Shown: piece by piece, positions 1 to 9,800 of the stretch
Layout: every line of letters starts with the position of its first letter
Numbering within the stretch: position 1 is the first letter of the stretch
DNA from: Ectobacillus sp048976805
GTDB lineage: Bacteria > Bacillota > Bacilli > Bacillales > Bacillaceae_G
DNA: 51,460 bases
Reading direction: 5' to 3'
Assembly: GCA_048976805.1 (NCBI GenBank)
Contig: JBHGUR010000064.1
Span: 1 to 51,460 of the forward strand
Notes under the pieces: generated by a model
Databases searched by the model: none
Seen by the model: the letters and a program-made list of their open reading frames with translations, nothing else
What the model was told of the DNA's origin: nothing
Made by a program: the position numbers and the translations under genes

Positions 1-2
1 CC

Positions 3-1058
3 TACAACCAAGCTGACCAAGTAATATCAGTGAATAGTCAGCAATATCTTTATGACTTAAATGGGAATTTAGTGGATAATGGAGAGAATATTTTCACTTA
101 TAATCCAGAAAATCGTCTGATTGAAGTAAAAGCGAAAGTCACAGGAAATCTACTCGCTTCTTACACTTACGATTATAAGGGTAGACGCAAAACCATGACG
201 ACATCAAATGGGACGGTAACGTTTCATTATGATCACAGAGATAATGTTATCTATGAAACGGATCAAAATGGAACTATTCTTGTGGAATACACTTGGGATC
301 ATGAAAATCGACCTGTATCGATGATTAAAAGTGGATTAACATATTACTATCACATCAATGGTCATGGTGATGTTCTTGCATTAACGGATAAAGATGGTAA
401 TATTGTGGCATCATACACTTATGATGCTTGGGGAAATATTATTTCAAAAACAGGTACCATGTCAGCCTCTAACCCTTATCGCTATGCTGGTTATCGTTAT
501 GACAATGAAGCGGGATTGTACTACCTTATAACTCGATATTACGACCCTAATATAGGACGATTCATTTCAAGAGATACTTTCTTTGGACTTAATGATGAAC
601 CGTTGAGTTTAAACCAATATGCTTATACCAAAAATAATCCAATTATATATTTTGATCCTAACGGAAATATGGCTGCACTTGCTGGTGTTTATTTTATTCC
701 GGGAATTGGTCAGGTTGCTTTACTAGCAACTGGAGCCGTTATTTTAAGTGCTATAACATGGCAAGCTGGGAGTTGGCTTGGAAAGAAAGTAAGGACCTAC
801 CTAAATAGTCAAAAAGTCACAAAAGAAGAAGCAGATAAAATTGCCACAAGCAAAGGATATTCGAAAACTAAATTTAAAAGTCACGGGGAGGCAGTATATG
901 AAAATACTAAGGCCCCAAGAAAAGTTAGATACATCACTAGGGATACTGAAGCCCATATTGGAGGTGCTTTCAAAGGGGCAGATGCAGTTAGTAAATTGGG
1001 AAGCAAAAGAACTAGGTCTGGGACATATGATAAAAACTTAAATAGAATAGGTGATTAG
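3..1058 (+). CDS. RHS/YD-repeat polymorphic toxin, C-terminal part (5' end outside window)
   Basis: The reading frame is open from the window edge (codons from base 3), so the gene is 5' truncated by the window. The GTG at 30 is internal, not a start. The visible part has YD-type repeats (YDLNGN, YDYKGR, YDHRDN, YDAWGN) and then the RHS core signature (YYLITRYYDPNIGRFISRD, then a DPNG cleavage-type motif near residue 212 of the visible part). A hydrophobic stretch follows, then a variable tip of about 100 residues. The tip has RDTEAH, RSGT and RIGD. These resemble the DxxxH, RxG[ST] and RxxD motifs recalled for the Ntox21 toxin family, predicted RNases of the BECR fold. RHS proteins encapsulate and deliver such tips to neighbouring cells. 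The RHS call is firm; the toxin family is likely but unverified. The block is AT-rich and on the opposite strand from the housekeeping genes. Confidence 0.9.
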   Translation, partial: YNQADQVISVNSQQYLYDLNGNLVDNGENIFTYNPENRLIEVKAKVTGNLLASYTYDYKGRRKTMTTSNGTVTFHYDHRDNVIYETDQNGTILVEYTWDHENRPVSMIKSGLTYYYHINGHGDVLALTDKDGNIVASYTYDAWGNIISKTGTMSASNPYRYAGYRYDNEAGLYYLITRYYDPNIGRFISRDTFFGLNDEPLSLNQYAYTKNNPIIYFDPNGNMAALAGVYFIPGIGQVALLATGAVILSAITWQAGSWLGKKVRTYLNSQKVTKEEADKIATSKGYSKTKFKSHGEAVYENTKAPRKVRYITRDTEAHIGGAFKGADAVSKLGSKRTRSGTYDKNLNRIGD

Positions 1059-1061
1059 ACT

Positions 1062-1547
1062 TTGTATTCATACCGTATATCCAAATATAAACCGAACCTA
1101 AGAGATAATAATGATAACTATACAGATTTAGAAGAATGGACGTGCTTTTCCGAAGTCGGCGAAAAGCTAAGTATGGACGAATACTTGGATGCTGAACAGA
1201 GATATATTGATGCAATTATGATATTTATGGACGAAATGAATATAGATGGCCTTTTTATAGATAGATTAGAACTATATTCTGAAGAGATAGCAGTCCAAAA
1301 TGCGAAGGAATTTATATCAAAATTATGGGTAGGGAAAAAAGTAAATAAATTAGAGATACAAGGCATTGCACGACTAACACTACGAAATGCAGTTTGGTGT
1401 AAATTAAGGTTGAGAAATCAATTTTTTGTTCATTTTGGTTATGATTATTATATGTTCATAGGTGCGTCCGACAGTTGTACTCAAGCTTTGGAAAAGATAA
1501 AATCTATGGGTTTATATGTGGAGGCTTATGACTCATCATATCTATAA
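1062..1547 (+). CDS. Probable cognate immunity protein for the RHS toxin
   Basis: This 161-residue, acidic, soluble-looking protein has no signal peptide or membrane segment. The TTG start lies 3 nt after the toxin stop, with GGTG about 8 nt upstream, so it is translationally coupled to the toxin. Near the N-terminus are RISKYKPNLRD and a EEWT motif. Near the C-terminus is FVHFGYDYYMFIG followed by a short helix. I recall similar small proteins next to RHS and other polymorphic toxins, but I cannot assign an Imm family number. The immunity role is inferred from position, size and lack of other neighbours. Known biology of these systems is that the immunity protein binds and neutralises the tip in the producing cell. 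Confidence 0.7.
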   Translation: MYSYRISKYKPNLRDNNDNYTDLEEWTCFSEVGEKLSMDEYLDAEQRYIDAIMIFMDEMNIDGLFIDRLELYSEEIAVQNAKEFISKLWVGKKVNKLEIQGIARLTLRNAVWCKLRLRNQFFVHFGYDYYMFIGASDSCTQALEKIKSMGLYVEAYDSSYL

Positions 1548-2017
1548 ACAACTTCCTTAAAAAAGAAGTGTTCAGTACCTTACATTTGAATTTTGGAATT
1601 CAGATGCTTCAGAACTTACTTGAAGAAAAAATTTAAAGGAATACGAAGATTAAACTCATTTGATAAAGGATCGGATTTCCAAGAGTTTTCCTCAGATTTA
1701 TGAAAAAAGGGGTTCATGATTATAAACTAAAAAGTTTTTAAATGCTTCAAAAGAAAAATAAGAACTGAGATGAAATTTTGTCTCACGAAACATTGTTTAC
1801 GTCAAGTTCTACCATTAAAATACTGTTTCCCAATAGAAGGATTTATATCCAATAAGATAAAAGGAAATCAAAGCAAGATTGTAACAGAAAGTTGGAGATT
1901 CGACAACTGGAGTACGCTCAATGCTATGTTTTGTACAGTTAATTGGGGAGTACAGGATAAAGAAGTGTTCTCAAATATAGTGATCAGAATTCCATGTAAA
2001 GAAATCCTTAAAATTTT

Positions 2018-2056
2018 AAGGGCCTATGTATACAGTAAATTACATAGGTCCTTCTT
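2018..2056 (+). terminator. Terminator-like hairpin downstream of the toxin/immunity block
   Basis: A 13-bp stem (2018-2030 with 2041-2053, one G-T pair) closes a 10-nt loop. A weak T-rich run (CTTCTT) follows. It probably ends transcription coming from the RHS/immunity genes, though it lies some 500 bp beyond the immunity stop. Confidence 0.5.
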
Positions 2057-2219
2057 CAATCTATAATCTGACATTAAAAACTTTTTACTAAGGGTATATA
2101 AGCAGCAAATACTCCCCACCTAGTTAGAGATTAAACTTCCTCTAAAGTTTAGAGTGAACTTTTTATCTCCCTCTCCCCCGTCCACCCACTCACCATCTCC
2201 GCTTCTCCCCATATCCTAT

Positions 2220-2244
2220 ATCACATTACCCAAAAGGATGTGAT
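2220..2244 (+). promoter_or_regulatory. Stem-loop holding the ribosome binding site of the permease gene
   Basis: ATCACAT (2220-2226) is the exact complement of ATGTGAT (2238-2244). The loop and 3' arm contain AAGGATG, the Shine-Dalgarno sequence, and the ATG start follows 3 nt later. The fold could limit translation initiation. This is a sequence observation; regulation is inferred. Confidence 0.35.
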
Positions 2245-2247
2245 TAC

Positions 2248-3645
2248 ATGGGCGTTGAACTAGTCGCACTGCACTGGATGTACGTCGTCTTCTTACTTCT
2301 TATCATCGGCTGCTTCTTAATGCGCAAGGATACAACACTAATCTCCATCGTTATGATTTTCTTACTCGGCCTGATTGCAACCGGTTCCATTACGAAAGGC
2401 GTCAGCACTATTTTTACCAGTTTTATTTACGCAATAACAGAGCTGATGCCGACCATTCTTATTATTTCTGTCATCGTTGCCATGAGCAATTTACTCATTC
2501 GCACCGGCATTAACGATGTGATGATTTCCCCGTTCGCCAGTCTCATTCGCACGCCGACACTGGCATATTGGGTCACAGGTCTTGTGATGATGGTGATTTC
2601 CCTCTTCTTCTGGCCCTCTCCTGCGGTTGCCCTAATGGGTGCCGTATTATTGCCTGTTGCCTTGCGCGTAGGTTTACCAAATATTGGAGTAGCCATGGCG
2701 ATGAACCTATTTGGGCACGGTATTGCATTATCAGGAGACTTTGTTATTCAAGGAGCTCCAAAGTTAACGGCGGATGCAGCCGGAATTCCGGTATCTGACG
2801 TTGTCTCTGCAAGCGTGCCGCTTGTTATTACGATGGGCGTTGTCACAACAATAGCCGCCTTCTTCCTGCTGCGCCGCGATATGAAAAACGGCTCGCTTGC
2901 CAATGATGCTATCGATCCCAGCACGGATGAAACAGCAACAAATACACCGCAAATCTTTTTATCCAAAACAACCAAACGGTTTCTCGCTATCCTCGTGCCG
3001 CTTTTATATGCAATCGATATTTATATCATGATCCATTTCAAGCTGCAAGGCGGCGATGCGACTGCGCTGATTGGCGGGACGACAATTGCCGTCATGCTGC
3101 TGATTACAATGTTTGCCTATAAAGCAACGGCATTGGAACAAACGACAAACTATTTAATTGAAGGATTGCAGTTTGGCTTCAAAATTTTCGGACCGGTTAT
3201 TCCAATCGCCGCACTCTTTTATTTGGGCGACAGCGGCTTTGCCAAAATTATCGGCGACTATTTGCCAAAAGGCTCGCACGGAATCATTAACGATTTGGGT
3301 GTCGCCCTTTCCCATACCGTTCCGCTTAACGAAAATATAGCAGCGATTACGCTCACTGCCGTCGGCGCCATTACCGGGCTTGACGGTTCCGGATTTTCCG
3401 GCATCTCGCTTGTGGGTTCCATCGCCAATTTGTTTGCAACGGCAATCGGTACGGACGCTGCTACTTTGACAGCTCTTGGCCAAGTCGCAGCGATTTGGGT
3501 CGGCGGCGGAACGTTAATACCATGGGCATTGATTCCGGCAGCTGCCATTTGTAAGGTAGACTCGTTCGATTTAGCAAGACGCAACTTCCTGCCTGTTGTC
3601 ATCGGCTTGATTGTTACGACGATTATAGCGATGCTTCTCATATAG
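2248..3645 (+). CDS. Multi-spanning permease of the ion-transporter (GntP/DcuC-like) type
   Basis: This 465-residue, very hydrophobic protein has about 11-12 predicted membrane segments. It starts at an ATG with a GGATGTGA ribosome binding site. A soluble linker rich in D, T and N around residues 210-235 splits it into two halves, the layout of ion-transporter superfamily carriers. Glycine-rich hairpin-type sequences occur in each half (for example FFWPSPAVALMGAVLLP, and GLDGSGFSGISLVGS in the second). These would suit re-entrant loops of a secondary transporter for an organic anion. The substrate cannot be read from sequence. The gene stands alone on the plus strand with its own terminator, convergent with pyrE. 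Confidence 0.65.
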   Translation: MGVELVALHWMYVVFLLLIIGCFLMRKDTTLISIVMIFLLGLIATGSITKGVSTIFTSFIYAITELMPTILIISVIVAMSNLLIRTGINDVMISPFASLIRTPTLAYWVTGLVMMVISLFFWPSPAVALMGAVLLPVALRVGLPNIGVAMAMNLFGHGIALSGDFVIQGAPKLTADAAGIPVSDVVSASVPLVITMGVVTTIAAFFLLRRDMKNGSLANDAIDPSTDETATNTPQIFLSKTTKRFLAILVPLLYAIDIYIMIHFKLQGGDATALIGGTTIAVMLLITMFAYKATALEQTTNYLIEGLQFGFKIFGPVIPIAALFYLGDSGFAKIIGDYLPKGSHGIINDLGVALSHTVPLNENIAAITLTAVGAITGLDGSGFSGISLVGSIANLFATAIGTDAATLTALGQVAAIWVGGGTLIPWALIPAAAICKVDSFDLARRNFLPVVIGLIVTTIIAMLLI

Positions 3646-3655
3646 CACAATAAAG

Positions 3656-3690
3656 AACCCACGAGGAAGATTTTTCCCGTGGGTTTTCTA
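3656..3690. terminator. Bidirectional terminator between the permease gene and pyrE
   Basis: An 8-bp stem AACCCACG / CGTGGGTT (3656-3663 with 3678-3685) is followed by TTCT on the plus strand and by TTCTTTATT on the minus strand. It lies 10 bp after the permease stop and about 105 bp after the pyrE stop, so it can end both convergent transcripts. Confidence 0.75.
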
Positions 3691-3794
3691 TGAATAGAAA
3701 TATTTTTAACATTATGTCCCATGCCACACAGCGCAAAATCTCGACGCTTATATACATGCATGGATTACTTATTAGGATGTAGCCTGCCCTATAC

Positions 3795-4427
3795 TTACGC
3801 CGTAACCCACGCCTCATCGGCAGGATTTTGCCGCCACTGCTGCAATTTTTTCATATCTGCCTCTGCGATTTTCCCTTGCTCGGCCGCTACTTCTACTAGT
3901 GTAGAATAATCGCATAAGCAATGTGCTGGAACATCCGCTTCTTGAAGTCTCTCTTTGCCGGCCTGCAGCTCGTATGTAAAAATCGCGGCAATTCCGAGCA
4001 CCTCGCAGCCAGCTTCGCGCAGCGCCTCTACGCATGTAATCGCGCTGCCGCCTGTTGAAATTAAATCTTCTATGACAACGACCTTTTGCCCTTTTTGCAC
4101 TTTCCCTTCAATTTGGTTGCCTTTTCCGTGGCTTTTCGCTTTGCTGCGCACGTAGCACATCGGCAAATCCATTCTATCGCTCACCCATGCCGCATGCGGT
4201 ATCCCTGCTGTTGCAGTCCCGGCAATCACTTCTACATCCGGATAATGTGTTTCAATCAACTCTTGTAAACCTTTAGCGATATCTTTGCGAACGTTAGGAT
4301 ATGACAGCGTTAAGCGATTATCGCAATAAATGGGAGACTTCATCCCTGATGACCACGTAAATGGTTCATTTGGCTGCAAAAATACTGCACCGATATTTAG
4401 TAAATGAGCTGCGATTTGTTTTTTCAT
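3795..4427 (-). CDS. pyrE: Orotate phosphoribosyltransferase
   Basis: PyrE joins orotate to PRPP to give OMP, step five of UMP synthesis. The protein has 210 residues. The start chosen is the ATG at 4427 (MKKQIAAHLLN), which matches the family N-terminus, follows GGGAGGGG and overlaps the pyrF stop by 4 bp (ATGA). Visible motifs are the N-terminal PNEPFTWSSGMKSPIYCDNR, IAGTATAGIPHAA, YVRSKAKSHGKGNQIEG (flexible catalytic loop) and the PRPP-binding VVVIEDLISTGGSA. It is the last gene of the pyr operon, followed by the bidirectional terminator. Confidence 0.97.
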   Translation of the reverse strand: MKKQIAAHLLNIGAVFLQPNEPFTWSSGMKSPIYCDNRLTLSYPNVRKDIAKGLQELIETHYPDVEVIAGTATAGIPHAAWVSDRMDLPMCYVRSKAKSHGKGNQIEGKVQKGQKVVVIEDLISTGGSAITCVEALREAGCEVLGIAAIFTYELQAGKERLQEADVPAHCLCDYSTLVEVAAEQGKIAEADMKKLQQWRQNPADEAWVTA

Positions 4428-5140
4428 ACAGTTTGCCCCTCCCATTGTTGTTTCACCGTTTCATATGCTTTTCGCGGATCTTTTGCTTTTGTAATGCTCC
4501 GCCCTACGACAATATAGCTGGAACCTAGCTCTCTCGCGCGGGCAGGAGTAGCGATGCGGACTTGATCAGCCGTTTCGTCAGAAGCCATGCGAATGCCGGG
4601 CGTGACAGTGATAAACCTGTCTCCGCACACTTCTTTTAGCTTTTTCACTTCAAGCGTCGAGCAAACAACTCCGTCCAAACCGCTGTCTTGGGCGAGCTTT
4701 GCATAATGCAGCACTGTTTCTTCAAGCGGTTTCGCAATCCAAAGCTCATTGTTCATGACTTCTTCTGATGTGCTTGTCAGTTGCGTAACGGCAATGCAAA
4801 GCGGACGGCGTTTTCCTTCCTTCGTTCCTTCTTCTAGCCCTTGCAAAGCCGCCTTCATCATCGCCGTTCCGCCAGCAGCGTGAACATTTACGATATCGAC
4901 TTCCAAGCTGGCTAGGTTTCTCATTGCGCTTTTTACCGTATTCGGGATATCGTGGAGCTTTAAGTCTAAAAAGATATGATGTCCTTGTTCTTTCAGATAT
5001 GCAATAATCTCCGGCCCTTCTTTATAAAAAAGCTCCATGCCGACCTTTACAAATAAAGGTTCATCTTGAAAATGCCCCAAAAATGCGGCTACTTCCTGTT
5101 TGCTTGGAAAATCAAGCGCGACTATGAGCGACTTTGACAT
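4424..5140 (-). CDS. pyrF: Orotidine 5'-phosphate decarboxylase
   Basis: PyrF decarboxylates OMP to UMP, the final de novo step. The protein has 238 residues. The start at 5140 (MSKSLIVALDF) is supported by AAGGAGTTGG 6-7 nt upstream; a longer frame upstream lacks family similarity. The catalytic Lys/Asp signature FLDLKLHDIPNTV is present, as are the phosphate-binding TPGIRM and SSYIVVGRSIT segments. It begins inside the end of pyrD (29-bp overlap) and overlaps pyrE by 4 bp, so the three are translationally coupled. Confidence 0.97.
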   Translation of the reverse strand: MSKSLIVALDFPSKQEVAAFLGHFQDEPLFVKVGMELFYKEGPEIIAYLKEQGHHIFLDLKLHDIPNTVKSAMRNLASLEVDIVNVHAAGGTAMMKAALQGLEEGTKEGKRRPLCIAVTQLTSTSEEVMNNELWIAKPLEETVLHYAKLAQDSGLDGVVCSTLEVKKLKEVCGDRFITVTPGIRMASDETADQVRIATPARARELGSSYIVVGRSITKAKDPRKAYETVKQQWEGQTV

Positions 5141-6050
5141 TTTTCCAACTCCTTCCTTGGCATTCCAAAATATGGTCAAATCCGAGCGCATCTAAAACTT
5201 CCGGAAGCTGGTCGATAATATTGGGGCATACAAATGGATCTACAAAATTAGCTGTGCCGACCGCGACCGCGCTTGCCCCGGCATAGAAAAATTCGATTAC
5301 ATCCTCCGCCGTTTCAATGCCGCCCATGCCGATAATCGGAATGTTTACAGCTTGGCTGACTTCATAAATCATGCGCAGCGCAACCGGTTTAATCGCTGGT
5401 CCGGACAATCCGCCTGTTTTATTTGCCAAAATCGGCTGCGCCGTTTTTAAATCAAGGCGCATGCCAAGCAGCGTGTTAATCATTGTGAGCCCGTCTGCTC
5501 CCGCCTGCTCGATTGCTTTAGCGATTTCTACAATATTGGAGACGTTCGGCGACAGTTTCACATATACAGGCACTTCCGAAACCTCTTTTACCTGCCTTGT
5601 TAAATCGGCAGCAATTTCCGGCACCGTTCCAAACGCGATTCCGCCTGTTTTCACATTTGGACAGGAAATGTTCAGTTCGAGCGCATGAACGTTCGGTGCC
5701 TTTGAAATTTCCCGCGCCACCGTTACATAATCTTCAGCCTGCGATCCGGCCACATTGGCAATAATCGGCACATCAAACTGCTCAAGCCATGGCAGTTCTT
5801 CGTTCATCACCCGCTTTAACCCCGGATTTTGCAAGCCGATGGCATTTAGCATGCCGGCAGGCGTTTCCGCTACGCGCGGAGTCGGATTGCCAAAGCGCGG
5901 CTCTGCTGTTGTCGCTTTAATCATAATCGAACCGAGCACGCTTAAATCATATAGCTGCGCGAATTCGCGCCCGAACCCAAAGCAGCCTGATGCGGGCATG
6001 ACCGGATTTTTCAGCGATAGTCCCGGCAGCTCTATTTGCAGTCGCTTCAT
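5112..6050 (-). CDS. pyrD: Dihydroorotate dehydrogenase B, catalytic subunit
   Basis: PyrD oxidises dihydroorotate to orotate with FMN. As a class 1B enzyme it passes electrons to NAD through PyrK. The protein has 312 residues. Visible landmarks are the N-terminal NPVMPASGCFGFG, MIKATTxEPRxGNPxPR, the active-site cysteine in LELNISCPNVKTGG, and the FMN-phosphate segments GLSGPAIKP, IIGMGGI and VGTANF. The start overlaps the pyrK stop by 4 bp. The C-terminal tail runs 29 bp into pyrF. The adjacent pyrK confirms the 1B type rather than the quinone-dependent class 2. Confidence 0.97.
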   Translation of the reverse strand: MKRLQIELPGLSLKNPVMPASGCFGFGREFAQLYDLSVLGSIMIKATTAEPRFGNPTPRVAETPAGMLNAIGLQNPGLKRVMNEELPWLEQFDVPIIANVAGSQAEDYVTVAREISKAPNVHALELNISCPNVKTGGIAFGTVPEIAADLTRQVKEVSEVPVYVKLSPNVSNIVEIAKAIEQAGADGLTMINTLLGMRLDLKTAQPILANKTGGLSGPAIKPVALRMIYEVSQAVNIPIIGMGGIETAEDVIEFFYAGASAVAVGTANFVDPFVCPNIIDQLPEVLDALGFDHILECQGRSWKNVKVAHSRA

Positions 6051-6826
6051 AGTACAACCTCCCCAACCTTAAATACAGGACCGTCGCTGCAAATTTTCTT
6101 ATAGGAAAATCCGTCCGGATCGTTTTGCAGGTGGCATACGCAAGCAAAGCAAGCGCCGATGCCGCACCCCATCCGTTCCTCTAGCGAAATGTATGCTTTT
6201 TTATCATGGTAACGCTGTTCAAGCGCCCTTAACATTGGAGCAGGCCCGCATGAATACAGGACATCAAATGTAATGTTGTATGCATCCAGCACATCTGTAA
6301 CAAAGCCTTTTGTTCCATACGAGCCGTCTGCAGTTGCGATATATGTTTCTCCTAAGTTTGCAAACTCTGTTTCATAAAATACAGCACCCTTCGTTTGAAA
6401 ACCGAGCACATGGATGACATGCACGCCCTTGGCAACGAGCTGCTGCGATAATTCATACAACGGCGGAACGCCAATTCCTCCTCCGACTAAACATGCAGTC
6501 TGGCCAGCGTGCGCTTCTTCAACCGGAAAGCCGTTGCCTAACGGGCCAAGCACATCGATAGTATCACCAGGAAATTTTTTGGAAAGCAATTTTGTTCCTT
6601 GCCCTTCCGCTCTATATAACATTGTAAATTCCTGCTTTTCTTTATCTATATTGCAAATGCTAATCGGGCGGCGCAGCAGAGGGGAATTCCCCTCTGCCGT
6701 TTTAATGTGTACAAATTGCCCAGGCTGCTGCATGGATTGAACAAGGCTTCCCTGCAGCACTAGCTCATAAATATTATGTGCAAGCTCTTTTTGGCTCACG
6801 ACCTTCATCATCTCTTTTTGAATCAT
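6047..6826 (-). CDS. pyrK: Dihydroorotate dehydrogenase B, electron-transfer subunit
   Basis: PyrK carries FAD and a [2Fe-2S] cluster and passes electrons from PyrD to NAD. The protein has 259 residues. The N-terminal FAD-binding fold has LLRRPISICNID (R-x-Y/I-S-type motif). An NAD-binding region follows with VGGGIGVPPLYELS and YSCGPAPML. Near the C-terminus, four cysteines for the cluster occur as MGCGIGACFACVCH and then C-SDGPVF. The ATG at 6826 follows GAGGTGATC and overlaps the pyrAB stop by 4 bp. Confidence 0.97.
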   Translation of the reverse strand: MIQKEMMKVVSQKELAHNIYELVLQGSLVQSMQQPGQFVHIKTAEGNSPLLRRPISICNIDKEKQEFTMLYRAEGQGTKLLSKKFPGDTIDVLGPLGNGFPVEEAHAGQTACLVGGGIGVPPLYELSQQLVAKGVHVIHVLGFQTKGAVFYETEFANLGETYIATADGSYGTKGFVTDVLDAYNITFDVLYSCGPAPMLRALEQRYHDKKAYISLEERMGCGIGACFACVCHLQNDPDGFSYKKICSDGPVFKVGEVVL

Positions 6827-9800
6827 GAATAGATCACCTCATGGCGCTTTGTGGGTGCAGATTCCCTCATTTCCACCGCGGAGAAAGTCATAGATTCAAG
6901 CACTTGTAAAATAGCCTTTGTTGTATCAAGCGATGTTAAGCAAGCGACTCCATTTTCTACAGATTCACGGCGAATGCGAAAACCGTCGCGCGCCGGCTGT
7001 TTTCCTTTTGTTAATGTATTGATTACGAACTGCGCTTTTCCTTGGCGGATAATGTCAAGCAAATTGTAATCCTCGGAATCTATTTTATTGACAAACTGGA
7101 CAGGAATATTATTTTGCATTAATGTTTTCGCCGTTCCAGCTGTCGCTAAAATATTATAGCCGATTTCGTAGAAGCGTCTTGCTATTTCAATTGCTTCCTC
7201 TTTGTCTTTATCTGCTACTGTTATAATGATGGAACCGTGTGTCGGAATATTGATTCCAGAGGCCACCAACCCTTTATACAGCGCCTTTTCAAGCGTTACA
7301 TCTTTTCCCATTACTTCGCCTGTAGATTTCATTTCCGGCCCTAATGTTGTATCAACAGCGCGCAGTTTTGCAAATGAGAATACAGGGGCTTTTACGTATA
7401 CTTCCTTACGCTCTGGATGATAGCCTGTTTTGTAGCCGAGGCTTTCCAATGAGTTTCCAAGAATCACCTTTGTAGCAATATTCGCCATCGGGACATTTGT
7501 AATTTTACTTAAAAACGGCACGGTACGGCTTGATCTTGGATTTACCTCTAGTACATATACCTCATCTTTATAGACCACAAACTGAATGTTGAGCAATCCG
7601 ATAATATTGAGTCCTTTAGCAAGCGAAATAGTATGCGCAATAATTTTCTCTTTAATCTCCGGCTTTAAGCTTTGCGGCGGATACACGGCAATGGAGTCTC
7701 CAGAGTGGACGCCCGCGCGTTCGATGTGCTCCATAATTCCTGGAATGTATACGTCTTTTCCGTCAGAAATGGCATCTACCTCGATTTCTTGGCCGACCAT
7801 ATAGCGGTCAATTAAAATTGGATGCTCAGCCTGCACCTTTACGGCATGCTTCATATAGTGCAGCAACTCTTCCTTGCGGTACACAATTTCCATCGCGCGG
7901 CCGCCCAGTACGTACGATGGTCTTACAAGCACCGGATAGCCGATTTCTTCTGCGATTGCGACTGCTTCTTCTACAGCTGTAGCCGTTTTGCCGACCGGCT
8001 GCGGAATGCCGAGCGCTGTTAATGATGCTTCAAATTTATCGCGGTCTTCAGCGCGGTCTAAATCCTCAAGCGAAGTTCCTAAAATTTTCACGCCGCGCTC
8101 CTGCAGCTTTGCGGCAAGATTAATCGCCGTTTGGCCGCCGAATTGTACGATTACGCCTTCAGGCTTCTCTAAGTCGATAACATGCATAACATCTTCAATT
8201 GTTAAAGGCTCAAAATACAGCTTGTCGGAAATACTGAAGTCCGTTGAAACAGTTTCCGGGTTATTGTTAATAATAATCGCTTCATATCCGGCTTCTTTAA
8301 TAGCCCATACAGAGTGGACAGTTGCATAGTCAAATTCAATGCCCTGCCCGATGCGGATCGGTCCGGATCCAAGTACGACAACGCTTTTGCGGCCTGTTAC
8401 AACCGATTCGTTTTCCTCTTCATACGTGCTGTAGTAGTACGGTGTGGAGGACTCAAACTCGGCTGCGCACGTATCGACCATCTTATATACCGGCACAATC
8501 TTTTCAAGTTTACGGGTTTCATAGATTTCACGCTCTGTTTTATTCCAAACGGAAGCGATATAGCGGTCGCTAAAGCCCATTTCCTTCGCTTCTTGAAGAA
8601 CAGCGATATCATCAATATGCTCTGACAATTTGCGTTCCATATTTATGATATTTTCTATCTTTTGCAAGAAAAAGAAATCTATTTTGCTCCATTGATGAAT
8701 TTCTTCCTTTGTTACTCCTTGTCGAAGCGCTTCTGCTACAATAAACAGTCTTTCATCATCCGCTTTTGCAATGCGCTGTTTCATCGTTTCCTTATCAAGA
8801 GACTTCAAATGCTCCATTTCAAGGTGATATACGCCAAGCTCTAGGGAACGGACCGCCTTTAAAAGCGATTCTTCCAACGTGCGGCCGATGGCCATAACCT
8901 CTCCGGTCGCCTTCATTTGCGTGCCAAGCAAGCGGTTGGCAGACTCAAATTTATCAAACGGCCAGCGCGGAATTTTCGCTACGATATAATCAAGCGCCGG
9001 CTCAAAGCAAGCATATGTTTTTTTCGTTACTGGGTTAATAATTTCATCAAGCGTTAAACCGACCGCAATCTTTGCTGCGAGCTTTGCAATTGGGTAACCG
9101 GTAGCTTTAGACGCTAAAGCGGAGGAACGGCTGACACGCGGATTTACTTCAATGACGTAGTACTGAAAGCTGTCCGGATCGAGAGCCAATTGTACGTTGC
9201 AGCCTCCTTCAATTCCTAAAGCGCGAATGATTTTTAATGACGTATTGCGCAGCATTTGGTATTCGCGGTCGCTTAATGTTTGACTTGGCGCTACAACGAT
9301 GGAATCGCCTGTATGCACGCCGACCGGATCGATATTCTCCATGTTGCACACAACAATGGCGTTGTCATTTGCATCGCGCATTACTTCATATTCAATTTCC
9401 TTATAGCCGGCAATGCTTTTTTCAAGCAAGCATTGTGTAACGGGGCTGTGCTTTAATCCGCTTGATACAATTTCAACGAGCTCTTGTTCATTGGCGCAAA
9501 TGCCGCCGCCTGTTCCGCCGAGCGTGAACGCAGGGCGCACGATAACCGGGTAGCCGATTTCTTTCACAAATTCATATGCTTCCTCTAGTGTATGGATAAT
9601 CGTACTTTCCGGAATTGGCTCATTCAGCTCCTGCATCAACGTACGGAACAAATCACGGTCTTCCGCGCGCTCAATTGCAGATAGCTTTGTTCCTAAAATC
9701 TCCACGCCGCACTCTTCAAGCACGCCGGATTTCGCCAATTCGACCGCCATATTCAGCCCCGTTTGCCCCCCGAGCGTTGGCAAAATCGCGTCCGGTCTTT

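Larger units (their letters stand above)
1548..2247 (+). other. AT-rich intergenic stretch, no convincing gene
   Basis: About 700 bp follow the immunity gene. Short open stretches exist (a 98-codon frame at 1770-2066 among them), but none has a good ribosome binding site or recognisable family features. The composition matches the RHS block rather than the permease downstream, so it may be decayed cassette DNA. It ends with a terminator-like hairpin at 2018-2053 and, at about 2160-2230, a strikingly G-poor C/T-rich tract just ahead of the permease. Confidence 0.6.

Noticed and set aside
30..1058. RHS gene start at the GTG of position 30
   Set aside because: The frame is open upstream to the window edge and encodes YD-repeat sequence there, so the gene begins outside the window.
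1770..2066. 98-codon open frame on the plus strand
   Set aside because: It has no ribosome binding site, no family resemblance and runs through the terminator-like hairpin at 2018-2053. Treated as non-coding.
5112..5140. 29-bp overlap of pyrD and pyrF as a possible frameshift
   Set aside because: Both frames are intact, have family-length products and a good internal ribosome site. It is a normal coupled overlap.
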